Of a stretch of DNA of 64,000 bases, positions 1 to 8,779 are shown one piece after another. The DNA comes from Gammaproteobacteria bacterium (GTDB taxonomy: Bacteria; Pseudomonadota; Gammaproteobacteria; Natronospirales; REEB76). A model generated the notes under the pieces. The model did no database searches. It had not been told where the DNA came from and worked only from the letters and a program-made list of their open reading frames with translations. Every line of letters starts with the position of its first letter. Within the stretch, counting starts at the first letter, position 1. The translations under genes were made by a program, and so were the position numbers. The stretch spans positions 109,347 through 173,346 of the forward strand of contig DASVOS010000010.1 in NCBI GenBank assembly GCA_036383255.1. The letters run 5' to 3'.

Positions 1-610
1 CGAAGGTCGCCACCACCCGCAGGAAACTGCGGCGCTGCATCGCCTCCTTCGCGCGCGCCTTGGTGGCGCCGCCGCGCTTCATGCGCTGGCCGCCCGGGGC
101 GGCGCCGGCATCCTGCCAGGGCAGGTCGCTGCGGGACTGCTTCACCAGCCACAGGCCGCCGAGCCAGAGCGCGGCGATGAACAGCGTCGGCGGCGTGACC
201 CGCAGGAAGATGAGGTGCTGCGGCATCTGGGTGCCGATGAGCACCACCACCAGCACCGCCACCACCATGAGGCCCTCCACCACCAGCGTGAGGGAGGCGG
301 CGCGGTGGCTGAGCGCGGCGGTGGCGCCGAGGCCGAACACGTCCAGCACCACCAGCACCACGGTCTGGATGGAGATGCCGCCCAGGATGTTGCCGATGGC
401 GAGGCTCATGTCGCCGTGCAGCGCGGCGCTGGCGGTGATGGCGATCTCGGGAAGGGTGGTGACGATGCCGAGCAGCACCAGCCCGCCCAGGGCCTCGCCC
501 CAGCCGAGCCTGTCCGAGAGCACGTCGGTGCTCAGGGACAGCTTGATGCCCGCGTACCAGACCGCGGCGGCGGACAGCAGGAACAGCGCCAGGGCCGTGA
601 GCGCGCCCAC
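1..610 (-). CDS. sodium/calcium exchanger family membrane protein (3' end outside window)
   Basis: Reading leftward from a GTG at 610, the frame stays open to the window edge (about 203 codons). The protein is very hydrophobic. Near residues 45-75 it carries the block TTLPEIAITASAAL followed by AIGNILGG, which resembles the alpha-repeat of the CaCA cation/Ca2+ antiporter superfamily (acidic residue after a Thr-rich turn, then a Gly-Asn-rich helix). The GTG directly abuts the stop codon of rlmL (611-613), so the two genes are probably co-transcribed and translationally coupled. Near residues 175-195 a basic loop begins (MKRGG, then KARAKEAMQRR), fitting the cytoplasmic loop between the two halves of an exchanger. 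The second alpha-repeat lies beyond the window, so transport specificity cannot be judged. Confidence 0.7.
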   Translation of the reverse strand, partial: MGALTALALFLLSAAAVWYAGIKLSLSTDVLSDRLGWGEALGGLVLLGIVTTLPEIAITASAALHGDMSLAIGNILGGISIQTVVLVVLDVFGLGATAALSHRAASLTLVVEGLMVVAVLVVVLIGTQMPQHLIFLRVTPPTLFIAALWLGGLWLVKQSRSDLPWQDAGAAPGGQRMKRGGATKARAKEAMQRRSFLRVVATF

Positions 611-1873
611 TCAGGCGGCTCCCGCGGCGGGCTTGCCGCGCATGAACCATTCTTCCTCCACCTCGAACTGCAGGAGCTTGCACTCCAGCGCCCCGTTGTA
701 GAAGGAGTTGATCTTGCGGGCCCGCAGGCCGGTCTGCTTGGCGAGGTCGGTGGCGTCGGTGATGACGCCGGCCTTCCAGTGCCGGCAGTTGCGTTTCAGC
801 CAGTCGCCCAGCGCCGCGTAGAGGGGCCCGAGCGTCTCGACGGTGCCGAGCCGCTCGCCATAGGGCGGGTTGGTGACCACGAGGCCCGCCGCGAGGTTGG
901 GCGGCAGCACGTTGACCTCCAGGGCCTTGTGCTCGAAGCGGATCGCGGGCGCGACGCCGGCGGTGCGGGCGTTCTTCTGGGAGGCGAGGATGGCCTTGGC
1001 GTCCATGTCCATGCCGAGGATCGTCGGGCCCTTGCCGCGGCCGGCGTTCTGGCGCTCGCGCGCCTGCATGAGCGTCGTCTCCCACAGCTTCTGGTCGTGC
1101 TTGAGCCAGCCCTGGAAGCCCCAGTAGTCACGCAAGAGGCCCGGCGCCACGTCGCCGGCCATGAGCGCAGCCTCGATCACCAGCGTTCCCGAACCGCACA
1201 GGGGATCCACGAAGCTGCCGCCGCTCTTCGCGATCTCCGGCCAGCCGCACTTGAGGAGCAGCGCCGCCGCCAGGTTCTCCTTGAGCGGCGCCGCGACACC
1301 GGCCTCGCGGTAGCCGCGCATGTGCAGGCTGTCGCCGGAGAGGTCGATGCTCACGGTGGCGAGCCCGCGGTGGAGGTGGCAGTTCACCTGCAGGTTCGGC
1401 CGCACCCGGTCCACGGAGGGGCGCCGGCCGGTGAGGTCGCGGAACCGGTCCACGATGGCGTCCTTCACCTTCTGCGCGCCGAACTGCGTGTTGCTGATGC
1501 TCTCGCTGGTCCCGCCGAAGTCCACCGCCAGGGTGCCGTCCGGCGACACGTCCTGCTCCCAGGGCATGTTGCGGATGGCGGTATATAAGGCTGCCGCGTC
1601 CGGCGCCGGGAAGCGCGCCACCGGGTAGAGCACCCGGTTCGCGGTGCGCAGCCACAGGCAGGCGCGGTAGGCGTCCGCCGGCGTGCCCTCGAAGCTCGCG
1701 CCGCCGCGCGCTTCCTTCACTTCCTTCGCGCCCAATGCTTTCAGCTCGTCCGCGACCAGGGGTTCGAGGCCCTTGGCGGCGGTGGCGAAGAAGCGCAGGA
1801 GCCGGGAGGTCTCGCGTCGCTCAGGACGCGGACGGGAACGGGGGCGGGGACTGCTCATTGTGCTAGGGTACAT
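611..1873 (-). CDS. rlmL: 23S rRNA (guanine-N2)-methyltransferase, RlmL-type
   Basis: THUMP-domain, SAM-dependent RNA methyltransferase of about 415-420 aa. The N-terminal third (after a basic Arg-Pro-rich leader) is ferredoxin-like/THUMP. The Rossmann methyltransferase domain carries the SAM-binding block FVDPLCGSGT near residue 225 and the catalytic motif NPPYGERLG near residue 340. In E. coli RlmL is fused to RlmK; here only the RlmL half is present, as in many proteobacteria. It would modify 23S rRNA (G2445 in E. coli numbering). Two in-frame starts exist, ATG at 1873 and ATG at 1858; the second gives MSSPRP and may be the true one. It is divergent from glnE with only about 30 bp between them, so promoters must overlap the coding ends. 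The exchanger gene follows without a gap. Confidence 0.88.
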   Translation of the reverse strand: MYPSTMSSPRPRSRPRPERRETSRLLRFFATAAKGLEPLVADELKALGAKEVKEARGGASFEGTPADAYRACLWLRTANRVLYPVARFPAPDAAALYTAIRNMPWEQDVSPDGTLAVDFGGTSESISNTQFGAQKVKDAIVDRFRDLTGRRPSVDRVRPNLQVNCHLHRGLATVSIDLSGDSLHMRGYREAGVAAPLKENLAAALLLKCGWPEIAKSGGSFVDPLCGSGTLVIEAALMAGDVAPGLLRDYWGFQGWLKHDQKLWETTLMQARERQNAGRGKGPTILGMDMDAKAILASQKNARTAGVAPAIRFEHKALEVNVLPPNLAAGLVVTNPPYGERLGTVETLGPLYAALGDWLKRNCRHWKAGVITDATDLAKQTGLRARKINSFYNGALECKLLQFEVEEEWFMRGKPAAGAA

Positions 1874-1903
1874 GCCCCGACAGCCCTGCGCCTAACCAGA
1901 CGC

Positions 1904-4756
1904 ATGACCCGAGCCTCCGCCATCCCCGCCGTATTGCTTCCCGCGCTGGAAGCGGCCGAGTCCCGTTACCGTGAGAACGGCGGCGCTCCCGAGCGTCCGC
2001 CGGCGGCGGCCGCCGAGACCTTGTCGCGGGTATGGGCGGTGAGCGGTTTCGTGGCGCAGAACTGCGCCCGCGACCCCAAGTTCCTGGAGGAGCTGGCCGC
2101 CTCCGGCGACCTCAACTCCGACGCCTCGCCCGCCGCGCGGGTGCAGGCCCAGCTGAAGGACGTGCCGGACGAGCGGGTGCTGATGACGCGCCTGCGCCAG
2201 ATCCGCCGCCGCGAGATGACGCGCATCGCCTGGCGCGACCTCGCCGGCGGCGCGGACCTGGACGAGACCCTGCGCGACCTCTCCGACCTCGCCGACGCGC
2301 TCACCCAGGGCGCGCTCACGCACCTCGCCCGCTGGCACGCGGAGCGACACGGCACGGCGCGCAACGACAAGGGCGTGGCCCAGTCGCTGGTGGTGCTGGG
2401 CTTGGGCAAGCTCGGCGCCCGCGAGCTCAACTTCTCCTCGGACGTGGACCTCATCTTCGCCTACCCCGAGGGCGGCGCTAGCGACGGCGAGCGGCCCCTG
2501 GACAACGAGGAGTACTTCCTGCGCCTCGCGCAGAAGCTCGCCAAGGCGCTGGACGAGTCCACCGCCGACGGTTTCGTGTTCAGGGTGGACCTGCGCCTCA
2601 GGCCTTTCGGCGAGGCGGGGCCGGTGGCCCTCAGCTTCGACGCCATGGAGACCTACTACCAGAACCACGGCCGCGAGTGGGAGCGCTACGCGTTCATCAA
2701 GGCGCGGCCCATCGCCGGCGACATCAAGGCCGGCGAGAAGCTGCTGCAGGCGCTCAGGCCCTTCGTGTACCGCCGCTACCTCGACTACGGTGCCTTCGAG
2801 TCCCTGCGCGACATGAAGGCGATGCTGGCGCAGGAGGTGGAGCGGCGCGGCCTCTCGGACAACGTGAAGCTCGGCCCCGGCGGCATCCGCGAGATCGAGT
2901 TCATCGGCCAGGTGTTCCAGCTCATCCGCGGCGGGCGCGAGCCGCAGCTGCGTGAGCGCGGCATCGTGCCGGTATTGAAGTACCTGGGCTCCAAGGACTA
3001 CCTGGACCCCAAGGACGCAGCGGCGCTGCTCAACGCCTACGTGTTCCTGCGCCGGGTCGAGAACCGCCTGCAACAGGCCGGCGACCAGCAGGTGCATGAG
3101 CTGCCGGAGGACGAGCTCGGCCGCGTGCGCCTGGCCTTCAGCATGGGCTACCCGGACTGGGCCGCGCTCAAGCAGGAACTGGACGTGCAGCGCGAGGCGG
3201 TGCATCGCATCTTCCAGAACGTGGTGGTGGCCCCCAAGGCGGTGCAGGAAGAGGCCAAGAACGCCGTGGCCTGGGCCGACGACGCGGAGGCCGAGGCGCG
3301 CCTGGCGGCGCTGGGCTACGCCGATCCCAAGGAGGGCGCGCGGGTGCTGCACTCGCTGCGGGAGGGCGCCACGCGGGAGCAGGGCGAGCGCTCGCGCCGC
3401 CTGCTGCAGGCGCTCCTGCCCCGGCTCGTGACCGCGGCGGTGGAGGCGAGGAAGGAAGGCGTCACGCCCGACGAGACCTTGAAGCGCCTGGCGCGGGTGG
3501 TGGAGGCCATCGCCAAGCGCTCGGCTTACCTCTCGCTGCTGACCGAGAACCCTACGGCCCTGGGCCAGCTCGCCCGGCTCGCCGCCGAGAGCGTGTGGCT
3601 GGTGGACATGGTGGTGCGCTCGCCGATCCTCTTGGACGAGCTCATCGATCCGCGCATCTTCAAGGAGTTTCCCTCCCAGGACTCGCTGTACGCCGAGATG
3701 GAAAGTATGCTCGCCGGCATCGCACCTGATGACCTCGAGATGCAGATGGACGCGCTGCGCCAGTTCCAGCAGGCGGCAGTGGTGCACGCCGCCGCGGCGG
3801 ACCTGGCCGGCAACGCGCCGCTCATGAAGGTGAGCGACTTCCTGACCTGGACCGCCGAGCAGGTGATCCGCAAGGCGCTGGAGATCGCCTGGCGCCAGCT
3901 CATCAAGCGCCACGGCCGGCCCCAGTGCATCGAGCACGGCCGCCTGCGCGACGCGCGCTTCGCGGTGGTGGCCTACGGCAAGCTCGGCGGGCTCGAGCTC
4001 GGCTACGGCTCGGACCTGGACGTCGTGTTCCTGCACGACAGCCGCAGCGCCGAGCAGCAGACCAACGGCCCCAAGGTGCTGGACAACCTGGAGTTCTTCA
4101 CGCGCCTCGCGCAGCGGGTCATCAACATCCTCTCCATCCCGACCACCTCGGGCGTGCTCTACCAGGTGGATACGCGCCTCAGGCCCAGCGGCGGAGCCGG
4201 ACTGATCGTGAGTTCCATGGACGGCTTCGCCCAATACCAGGAGCAGCAGGCCTGGACCTGGGAGCATCAGGCGCTCCTGCGCGCCCGGCCGGTGGCCGGC
4301 GACAAGGAGGTGGCGGAGCTCTTCAACGGCGTGCGCCGCTCGGTGCTGGGACGTCCGCGGGACAAGGACAAGCTGCGGGAGGACATCGCCGCCATGCGCG
4401 CGCGCATGCGCGAGGAGCACAAACGCGTGGGGCAGGACTTCGACCTCAAGCTCGATCCCGGCGGCCTCACGGACATCGAGTTCATGGTGCAATACTGGGT
4501 GCTGGCCCATGCCCACGAGCACCCCAAGCTGCTGGACTGGACCGACAACATCCGCAACCTGGAAGGGCTCATCGCCGCGGGCGTGGTGCCCGAGGCCACC
4601 TGCAACTTCCTGGCGGACACCTACCGGGACTTCCGCCGCCGCGTGCACCGCCTGACCCTGGAGGGCCGTCCGGCCCGGGTGCCCCCTTACGAGGTGGAAC
4701 CGGCCCGGCAGCAGGTGCGGGAGCTGTGGCAGAAGACCTTAGGGCCGGCTGCATAG
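1904..4756 (+). CDS. glnE: bifunctional glutamine-synthetase adenylyltransferase/deadenylase
   Basis: 950 aa, the usual length for GlnE. It has two nucleotidyltransferase domains, each with the signature G-K-L-G-x-x-E-L-x-x-x-S-D-x-D-L. The first lies near residues 166-182 (GLGKLGARELNFSSDVDL) and is the deadenylylase side. The second lies near 690-707 (YGKLGGLELGYGSDLDV) and is the adenylylase side. Helical regulatory segments, where PII would act, separate them. The enzyme attaches or removes AMP on glutamine synthetase in response to nitrogen status. ATG at 1904 follows a short AT-poor leader shared with divergent rlmL. The opposite strand carries a 918-codon open frame which is only a high-GC shadow of this gene. 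Confidence 0.97.
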   Translation: MTRASAIPAVLLPALEAAESRYRENGGAPERPPAAAAETLSRVWAVSGFVAQNCARDPKFLEELAASGDLNSDASPAARVQAQLKDVPDERVLMTRLRQIRRREMTRIAWRDLAGGADLDETLRDLSDLADALTQGALTHLARWHAERHGTARNDKGVAQSLVVLGLGKLGARELNFSSDVDLIFAYPEGGASDGERPLDNEEYFLRLAQKLAKALDESTADGFVFRVDLRLRPFGEAGPVALSFDAMETYYQNHGREWERYAFIKARPIAGDIKAGEKLLQALRPFVYRRYLDYGAFESLRDMKAMLAQEVERRGLSDNVKLGPGGIREIEFIGQVFQLIRGGREPQLRERGIVPVLKYLGSKDYLDPKDAAALLNAYVFLRRVENRLQQAGDQQVHELPEDELGRVRLAFSMGYPDWAALKQELDVQREAVHRIFQNVVVAPKAVQEEAKNAVAWADDAEAEARLAALGYADPKEGARVLHSLREGATREQGERSRRLLQALLPRLVTAAVEARKEGVTPDETLKRLARVVEAIAKRSAYLSLLTENPTALGQLARLAAESVWLVDMVVRSPILLDELIDPRIFKEFPSQDSLYAEMESMLAGIAPDDLEMQMDALRQFQQAAVVHAAAADLAGNAPLMKVSDFLTWTAEQVIRKALEIAWRQLIKRHGRPQCIEHGRLRDARFAVVAYGKLGGLELGYGSDLDVVFLHDSRSAEQQTNGPKVLDNLEFFTRLAQRVINILSIPTTSGVLYQVDTRLRPSGGAGLIVSSMDGFAQYQEQQAWTWEHQALLRARPVAGDKEVAELFNGVRRSVLGRPRDKDKLREDIAAMRARMREEHKRVGQDFDLKLDPGGLTDIEFMVQYWVLAHAHEHPKLLDWTDNIRNLEGLIAAGVVPEATCNFLADTYRDFRRRVHRLTLEGRPARVPPYEVEPARQQVRELWQKTLGPAA

Positions 4757-4820
4757 GACTCAGAGTCCTAGGCGGATTGGTATAATCGCGCCTCTTCTAT
4801 AGAGAGTCCCCGAGGCCCCC

Positions 4821-5024
4821 GTGTCCGCAGCCGAACGTGAAAGCCTGGCCACCCCGCCCAATGCCCAGAAGAGCTACCAGGTGACCCGCAAGGACCTGCC
4901 GTTGCACTGCCCGACGCCGGAGATGAGCAAGTGGAACTCCCACCCCCGGGTGTTCCTGCCCATTGAAGCCACGGGCGAGGCCAAGTGCCCCTATTGCGGC
5001 GCGGACTATAAGTTAGTCGGTTAA
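4821..5024 (+). CDS. zinc-finger (zf-CHCC) protein, 67 aa
   Basis: Small protein starting at GTG 4821. It contains C-x(n)-H followed by CPYCGADYKL near the C-terminus: Cys33, His41 and Cys58-x2-Cys61 match the CHCC zinc-binding family related to the mitochondrial complex I subunit NDUFS6. The family is common next to LPS or branched-chain amino-acid genes in gammaproteobacteria; its bacterial role is not established. A promoter-like TATAAT (4781-4786) sits about 40 bp upstream. The glycosyltransferase follows within about 50 bp, so this gene may lead the LPS-core operon. Confidence 0.85.
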   Translation: MSAAERESLATPPNAQKSYQVTRKDLPLHCPTPEMSKWNSHPRVFLPIEATGEAKCPYCGADYKLVG

Positions 5025-5077
5025 GTCCCTTTTCCGCGGGAGGCCCTCTCATCAACGCGCTTTCCCGCATCTCTGCC

Positions 5078-5806
5078 GTGCTGATGGTCCGCGACGCGGA
5101 GGCCTCCCTGGCCGCCACGTTGGACGGCCTCAAGCGCTTCGGCGAAGTGGTGGTCTTCGACAACGGTTCGAAGGACAACACCCTCGACGTGGCCCGGCGC
5201 TATCCCAACGTGCGCATCCACCAGGGCGAGTTCGCGGGCTTCGGGCGCACCCGGAACAACGCTGCGAGGCTCGCGCAGAACGACTGGGTGTTCTCCATCG
5301 ACGCGGACGAGGTGCCGGACGAGGCGCTGCTTGCGGCCCTGGACGGCCTGACGCTCTCGGATGCCGCCGTGGTGTATGCGGTCGAACGGCAGAACTACCT
5401 GTTGGGCAAGCGGGTGCGGCATTCGGGCTGGGGCAGCCAGTGGCTGGTGCGGCTATACGACCGCAAGACCCATGCCTTCACCGACGCGGCGGTGCACGAG
5501 AAGGTGGAACTCAAGGCAGGCGAGGCGCCGGCGCGGCTCTCCGGGACCCTGAAGCACGCCCCCATGGGCGACGCAGGGGACTTCCTGGTGAAGATGCACC
5601 GCTACACCATGCTGAAGGCGGCGGAATCCACCCGGACCTACCATCCCGCCGTGATCCTGCTGAAGACCCTGTGGGCCTTCATCCGCAGCTACCTTTTGCG
5701 GCTCGGCATCCTGGACGGCTGGCGCGGAGTGCTCATCTCCGTGTCGGAGGCGAACGGGGTATTCTATAAATACATGGTCATCTATTCCAAAAGAGACGGC
5801 GCATGA
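5078..5806 (+). CDS. family 2 glycosyltransferase, LPS core (WaaE/KdtX-like)
   Basis: About 242 aa from the only canonical start (GTG 5078). GT-A fold: DNGSKDNT near residues 28-35 (nucleotide-sugar binding) and [13 protein letters not shown] near 73-85 with the metal-binding DAD triad. It likely adds a glucose or heptose residue to the LPS inner core, judging by position directly before hldD and waaF, with which it overlaps (ATGA at 5803-5806). The GTG lies inside the first beta strand (S-A-V-L-M-V-R), which should be preceded by a few residues. The frame is open upstream, and a good Shine-Dalgarno (GGGAGG, 5038-5043) precedes an ATC codon at 5051. The real start may therefore be the non-standard ATC at 5051, giving 251 aa. 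Confidence 0.85.
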   Translation: MLMVRDAEASLAATLDGLKRFGEVVVFDNGSKDNTLDVARRYPNVRIHQGEFAGFGRTRNNAARLAQNDWVFSIDADEVPDEALLAALDGLTLSDAAVVYAVERQNYLLGKRVRHSGWGSQWLVRLYDRKTHAFTDAAVHEKVELKAGEAPARLSGTLKHAPMGDAGDFLVKMHRYTMLKAAESTRTYHPAVILLKTLWAFIRSYLLRLGILDGWRGVLISVSEANGVFYKYMVIYSKRDGA

Positions 5807-6747
5807 TCATCGTCACCGGCGGCGCGGGCTTCGTGGGTTCCAACCTGGTTCTGGCGCTGAACGCGCGCGGCCACTCCGACATCATGGTGGTGGACGACCT
5901 CAAGGACGGCACCAAGTTCAAGAACCTGGCCGAGGCCGAGATCGCGGACTACCGGGACAAGGACGCGTTCCTGCAGCAGCTCCTCTCCAACCACAGCTTC
6001 GGGCCGGTGGAGGCGGTGTTCCACAACGGCGCCTGCTCCGACACCACCGAGTGGGACGGACGCTACATGATGTCCGTCAACTACGATTACTCCAAGGCGC
6101 TGCTGGACTACTGCCAGGCCCGCAACATTCCCTTCATCTACGCCTCCTCGGCGGCGGTGTACGGCGGCGGCAAGGTGTTCAAGGAGGAACGGGGACACGA
6201 GGCGCCGCTCAACGTGTACGGCTACTCCAAGTTCCTGTTCGACCAGTACGTGCGCCGCCGCATGAAGAGCGGCCTCAAGGGCCAGGTGGTGGGCTTCCGC
6301 TACTTCAACGTGTATGGCCCGCGCGAGCAGCACAAGGGCAAGATGGCGAGCACCGCCTTCCACTTCAACAACCAGATACTCGAGACCGGCAAGTGCCGGC
6401 TGTTCGAGGGCAGCGACGGCTACGGCGACGGCGAGCAGCGCCGCGACTTCATCCACGTGGACGACGTCTGCGCCGTGAACCTGTGGTTCTGGGACCACCC
6501 CAAGTGCTCGGGCATCTTCAACCTCGGCACCGGCCGCGCCCAGCCCTTCAACGACGTGGCCAAGGCCGTCATCAAGCATCACGGCAAGGGCAAGGTCGAG
6601 TACATCCCCTTCCCGGACGTGCTCAAGGGCCGCTACCAGAGCTACACCGAGGCGGACCTCACGCAGCTCCGCGCCACCGGCTGCGACCACCCGTTCATGA
6701 CGGTGGAGCAGGGCGTCGAGAAGTACATGCAGTGGTTGAACAAGTAA
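5803..6747 (+). CDS. hldD: ADP-L-glycero-D-manno-heptose 6-epimerase
   Basis: 314 aa extended SDR enzyme. It begins with the NAD(P)-binding turn [10 protein letters not shown] (residues 5-14). The active site is SSAAVYGG near 115 plus a Y-x3-K pair in YGYSKFLFD near 139-143. The family-typical block [18 protein letters not shown] follows near 166. It converts ADP-D-glycero- to ADP-L-glycero-D-manno-heptose, the precursor for the LPS inner core. Its ATG overlaps the stop of the glycosyltransferase (ATGA), and waaF, the enzyme that uses its product, follows after 7 bp. Confidence 0.97.
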   Translation: MIIVTGGAGFVGSNLVLALNARGHSDIMVVDDLKDGTKFKNLAEAEIADYRDKDAFLQQLLSNHSFGPVEAVFHNGACSDTTEWDGRYMMSVNYDYSKALLDYCQARNIPFIYASSAAVYGGGKVFKEERGHEAPLNVYGYSKFLFDQYVRRRMKSGLKGQVVGFRYFNVYGPREQHKGKMASTAFHFNNQILETGKCRLFEGSDGYGDGEQRRDFIHVDDVCAVNLWFWDHPKCSGIFNLGTGRAQPFNDVAKAVIKHHGKGKVEYIPFPDVLKGRYQSYTEADLTQLRATGCDHPFMTVEQGVEKYMQWLNK

Positions 6748-6754
6748 GCCGCTG

Positions 6755-7765
6755 ATGGCTGGCAATCGGATATTGGTCGTCGGGCCCGCCTGGGTCGGCG
6801 ACATGGTCATGGCCCAGAGCCTGTTCATCACGCTCAAGGCTCGCTTCCCCGACGCTGCGATAGACGTGCTGGCTCCCACCTGGTCGCGGCCGCTGCTGGC
6901 GCGCATGCCGGAGGTGGCCTCCGCCGTGAACCTGCCGCTGGAACACGGCGAACTCGGCTGGGGCGTGCGCCGGCGCTTAGGAGTAACGCTCTACGGCCGT
7001 TACCAGCGGGCCGTCGTGCTGCCGCGCTCCTGGAAGTCAGCCCTGGTGCCGGCCTTCGCCAACATCCCCATCCGCACAGGTTATCGGGGCGAGCTGCGCT
7101 ACGGCCTCATCAACGACATGCGCAAGCTGGACAAGAAGGTACTCACCCAGACGGTGCAGCGTTACGTGGCGCTGGGCCTGCCGCAGGGCGCGCCGCTGCC
7201 GCCCGCGATCCCGCAGCCGAAGCTCAGGGTCGACAAGGACAACCAGCGCCTGCTGGTGGACCTGAACCGCCTTAACCTGGACAGGCCCGTCGTGGCGCTG
7301 CTGCCGGGCGCCGAGTATGGCGAGTCCAAGCGCTGGCCGCCTGCGCGCTACGGCGAGCTCGCCCGGCGCCTCAAGGCCGCAGGACGGCAGGTGTGGATCT
7401 TCGGTTCCGCCAAGGAGCACGAGCTCGGTGCTGCGATCCAGGCGGTGGCGGGCGAGGAGGGCGTGGTGAACCTCTGCGGCGCCACCAAGCTCGCGGACGC
7501 GCTGGACCTCATGGCGCTCGCCGAGTGCGCCGTGACCAACGACTCGGGGCTCATGCACATGGCCGCGGCGGTGGGCGTGCGGCTGGTGGCGATCTACGGT
7601 TCATCGAGCCCGGACTACACGCCGCCCCTCACCGGCAAGGCCAGCGTGGTGTACCTGCGCCTCTCCTGCAGTCCCTGCTTCGAGCGTACCTGCCCGCTGG
7701 GGCATCTCAACTGCCTCATGCAGGTCGAAGTGGAAGATATCTTCAGGCGCGCCACCGCGGCCTGA
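6755..7765 (+). CDS. waaF: ADP-heptose:LPS heptosyltransferase II
   Basis: 336 aa GT9-family glycosyltransferase. The N-terminal block GPAWVGDMVMAQSL (residues 10-23), the sugar-nucleotide region LLPGAEYGESKRWP near 184-197, and the late block TNDSGLMHMAAAVGVR near 260-275 are characteristic of heptosyltransferases. It transfers the second L-glycero-D-manno-heptose onto the inner core at the cytoplasmic face of the inner membrane. It forms an operon with hldD. A Cys-rich C-terminal stretch (SCSPCFERTCPLGHLNC) is the family-typical tail. Confidence 0.95.
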   Translation: MAGNRILVVGPAWVGDMVMAQSLFITLKARFPDAAIDVLAPTWSRPLLARMPEVASAVNLPLEHGELGWGVRRRLGVTLYGRYQRAVVLPRSWKSALVPAFANIPIRTGYRGELRYGLINDMRKLDKKVLTQTVQRYVALGLPQGAPLPPAIPQPKLRVDKDNQRLLVDLNRLNLDRPVVALLPGAEYGESKRWPPARYGELARRLKAAGRQVWIFGSAKEHELGAAIQAVAGEEGVVNLCGATKLADALDLMALAECAVTNDSGLMHMAAAVGVRLVAIYGSSSPDYTPPLTGKASVVYLRLSCSPCFERTCPLGHLNCLMQVEVEDIFRRATAA

Positions 7766-7798
7766 GCACGGCACCGATGGGAAAATGGGGAGTGATGC

Positions 7799-8623
7799 AT
7801 GGACCGTTCCAGCAGGGTGATCCGTCTTGCGTGCCTCGTGGGCGCGTTATCGCTGGCCGCTTGCGCTTCGCAGGGGCACAAGCAAGAAGCCGCCGCCGCT
7901 CCGGGCGGCGAACAGAAGAGTGAGAAGCCGCTCATAACCCGCAGCGCGGTGTTCTTCCCGGGCGAGACGGCCGACCTCGAGCTCTATCAGAAATACGTCT
8001 ATCCGGACGCGCCGAACGGCGTGCAGATGACTTACCGTTCCAAGGCGTTGCCCGAGGCGCGGATCGACTTCTTCGTATTCGTGCTGGGACGTGGATCCCA
8101 GGCACAGGGCCTCAAGGCCGGCGACGAGCGGATGCGCTACGAGATCCAGGCCGCCACCAAGGCCGGCAAGTACGAGGACCTTAAGTTCACGGACGAGAGC
8201 GACTTCCCGGTGACCGAGGCCGACGGCAGTACGCTGCCGGGGCGCCGCTTGCTGCTGACCATGAACGGCGATGGCCGTCCGTTGGCGTCGGCGGGCTACA
8301 TGTTCTACAAGCAGCTCTACCTCATCGAGATCCGGATCACCGATGCGGCCAAGGCCGAAGATATGCTCAGGCAGGTAGGGGACCAGGCTGCCCGGCAAGT
8401 GGTGCCCTTGATCCACATCCTGAACGAGGGTGACTGCCAGAACGTCACCGCCTACGTGGGTGATAACGTCACGCCCCAAAGCCTGCTCGCCGCGATGCAG
8501 GATGGCATCAAGCGCAGCGAGGCGGACGGGTGCCCGACCCACGACCTCAAGCCTGCGGACTTCCAGCCTAAGGAAGGCGAAGACGTGCTGATGCTGAACT
8601 ACAAGTCAGAGGACTGGCGCTGA
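7799..8623 (+). CDS. predicted lipoprotein of unknown function
   Basis: 274 aa. The N-terminus is a lipoprotein signal: basic MDRSSRVIR, a hydrophobic core and the lipobox LAAC with the modified Cys at residue 22. The mature part begins with a charged low-complexity linker (residues 23-42), followed by about 200 residues of mixed alpha/beta character without a motif I recognise. A CQN...C pair (Cys213, Cys241) could form a disulfide in the periplasm. It starts 33 bp after waaF and may share its transcript. The C-terminus (LNYKSEDWR) ends where an unrelated outer-membrane-protein tail begins in another frame (see 8611-8724), so the end of the gene may lie at an old recombination joint. Confidence 0.65.
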   Translation: MDRSSRVIRLACLVGALSLAACASQGHKQEAAAAPGGEQKSEKPLITRSAVFFPGETADLELYQKYVYPDAPNGVQMTYRSKALPEARIDFFVFVLGRGSQAQGLKAGDERMRYEIQAATKAGKYEDLKFTDESDFPVTEADGSTLPGRRLLLTMNGDGRPLASAGYMFYKQLYLIEIRITDAAKAEDMLRQVGDQAARQVVPLIHILNEGDCQNVTAYVGDNVTPQSLLAAMQDGIKRSEADGCPTHDLKPADFQPKEGEDVLMLNYKSEDWR

Positions 8624-8724
8624 CGGGCAGCGACCTCGCGGCGGAGCAGGCCAAGGTGCAGGACGACGTGAACAGCTTCAAGACCTATCCCGTGATCGCG
8701 TTGGGTCTCACCTATCGCTTCTGA
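8611..8724 (+). pseudogene. decayed C-terminal end of an outer-membrane beta-barrel protein
   Basis: In the reading frame that begins at GGA 8611 there is an open stretch without a start codon. It ends in VNSFKTYPVIALGLTYRF and a TGA at 8722-8724. A terminal amphipathic strand that ends in aromatic-x-Phe is the classic C-terminal signature of barrel proteins recognised by the BAM machinery. Nothing upstream in this frame continues a barrel; the first codons overlap the end of the lipoprotein gene. It looks like the surviving tail of a deleted gene and keeps its terminator. The parent family cannot be named from 37 residues. Confidence 0.5.
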
Positions 8725-8748
8725 CGGGACTTGCCGATGGACGAATGG

Positions 8749-8775
8749 AGGCGGGCGCAAGCCCGCCTTTCTTTT
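8749..8775 (+). terminator. rho-independent terminator
   Basis: Perfect 8-bp stem AGGCGGGC with loop GCAA and partner GCCCGCCT, followed by TTCTTTT. It ends the waaF/lipoprotein transcript and may also act on the convergent VOC-protein gene. Confidence 0.85.
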
Positions 8776-8779
8776 GGAG

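Noticed and set aside
215..1588. 457-codon plus-strand ORF over the exchanger and rlmL
   Set aside because: His/Ala/Arg/Gly-rich shadow of the minus-strand genes.
1892..4648. 918-codon open frame on the minus strand opposite glnE
   Set aside because: It is rich in Ala, Leu, Val, His, Arg and Gly without domain structure and mirrors third-codon GC bias of glnE; glnE has full family motifs.
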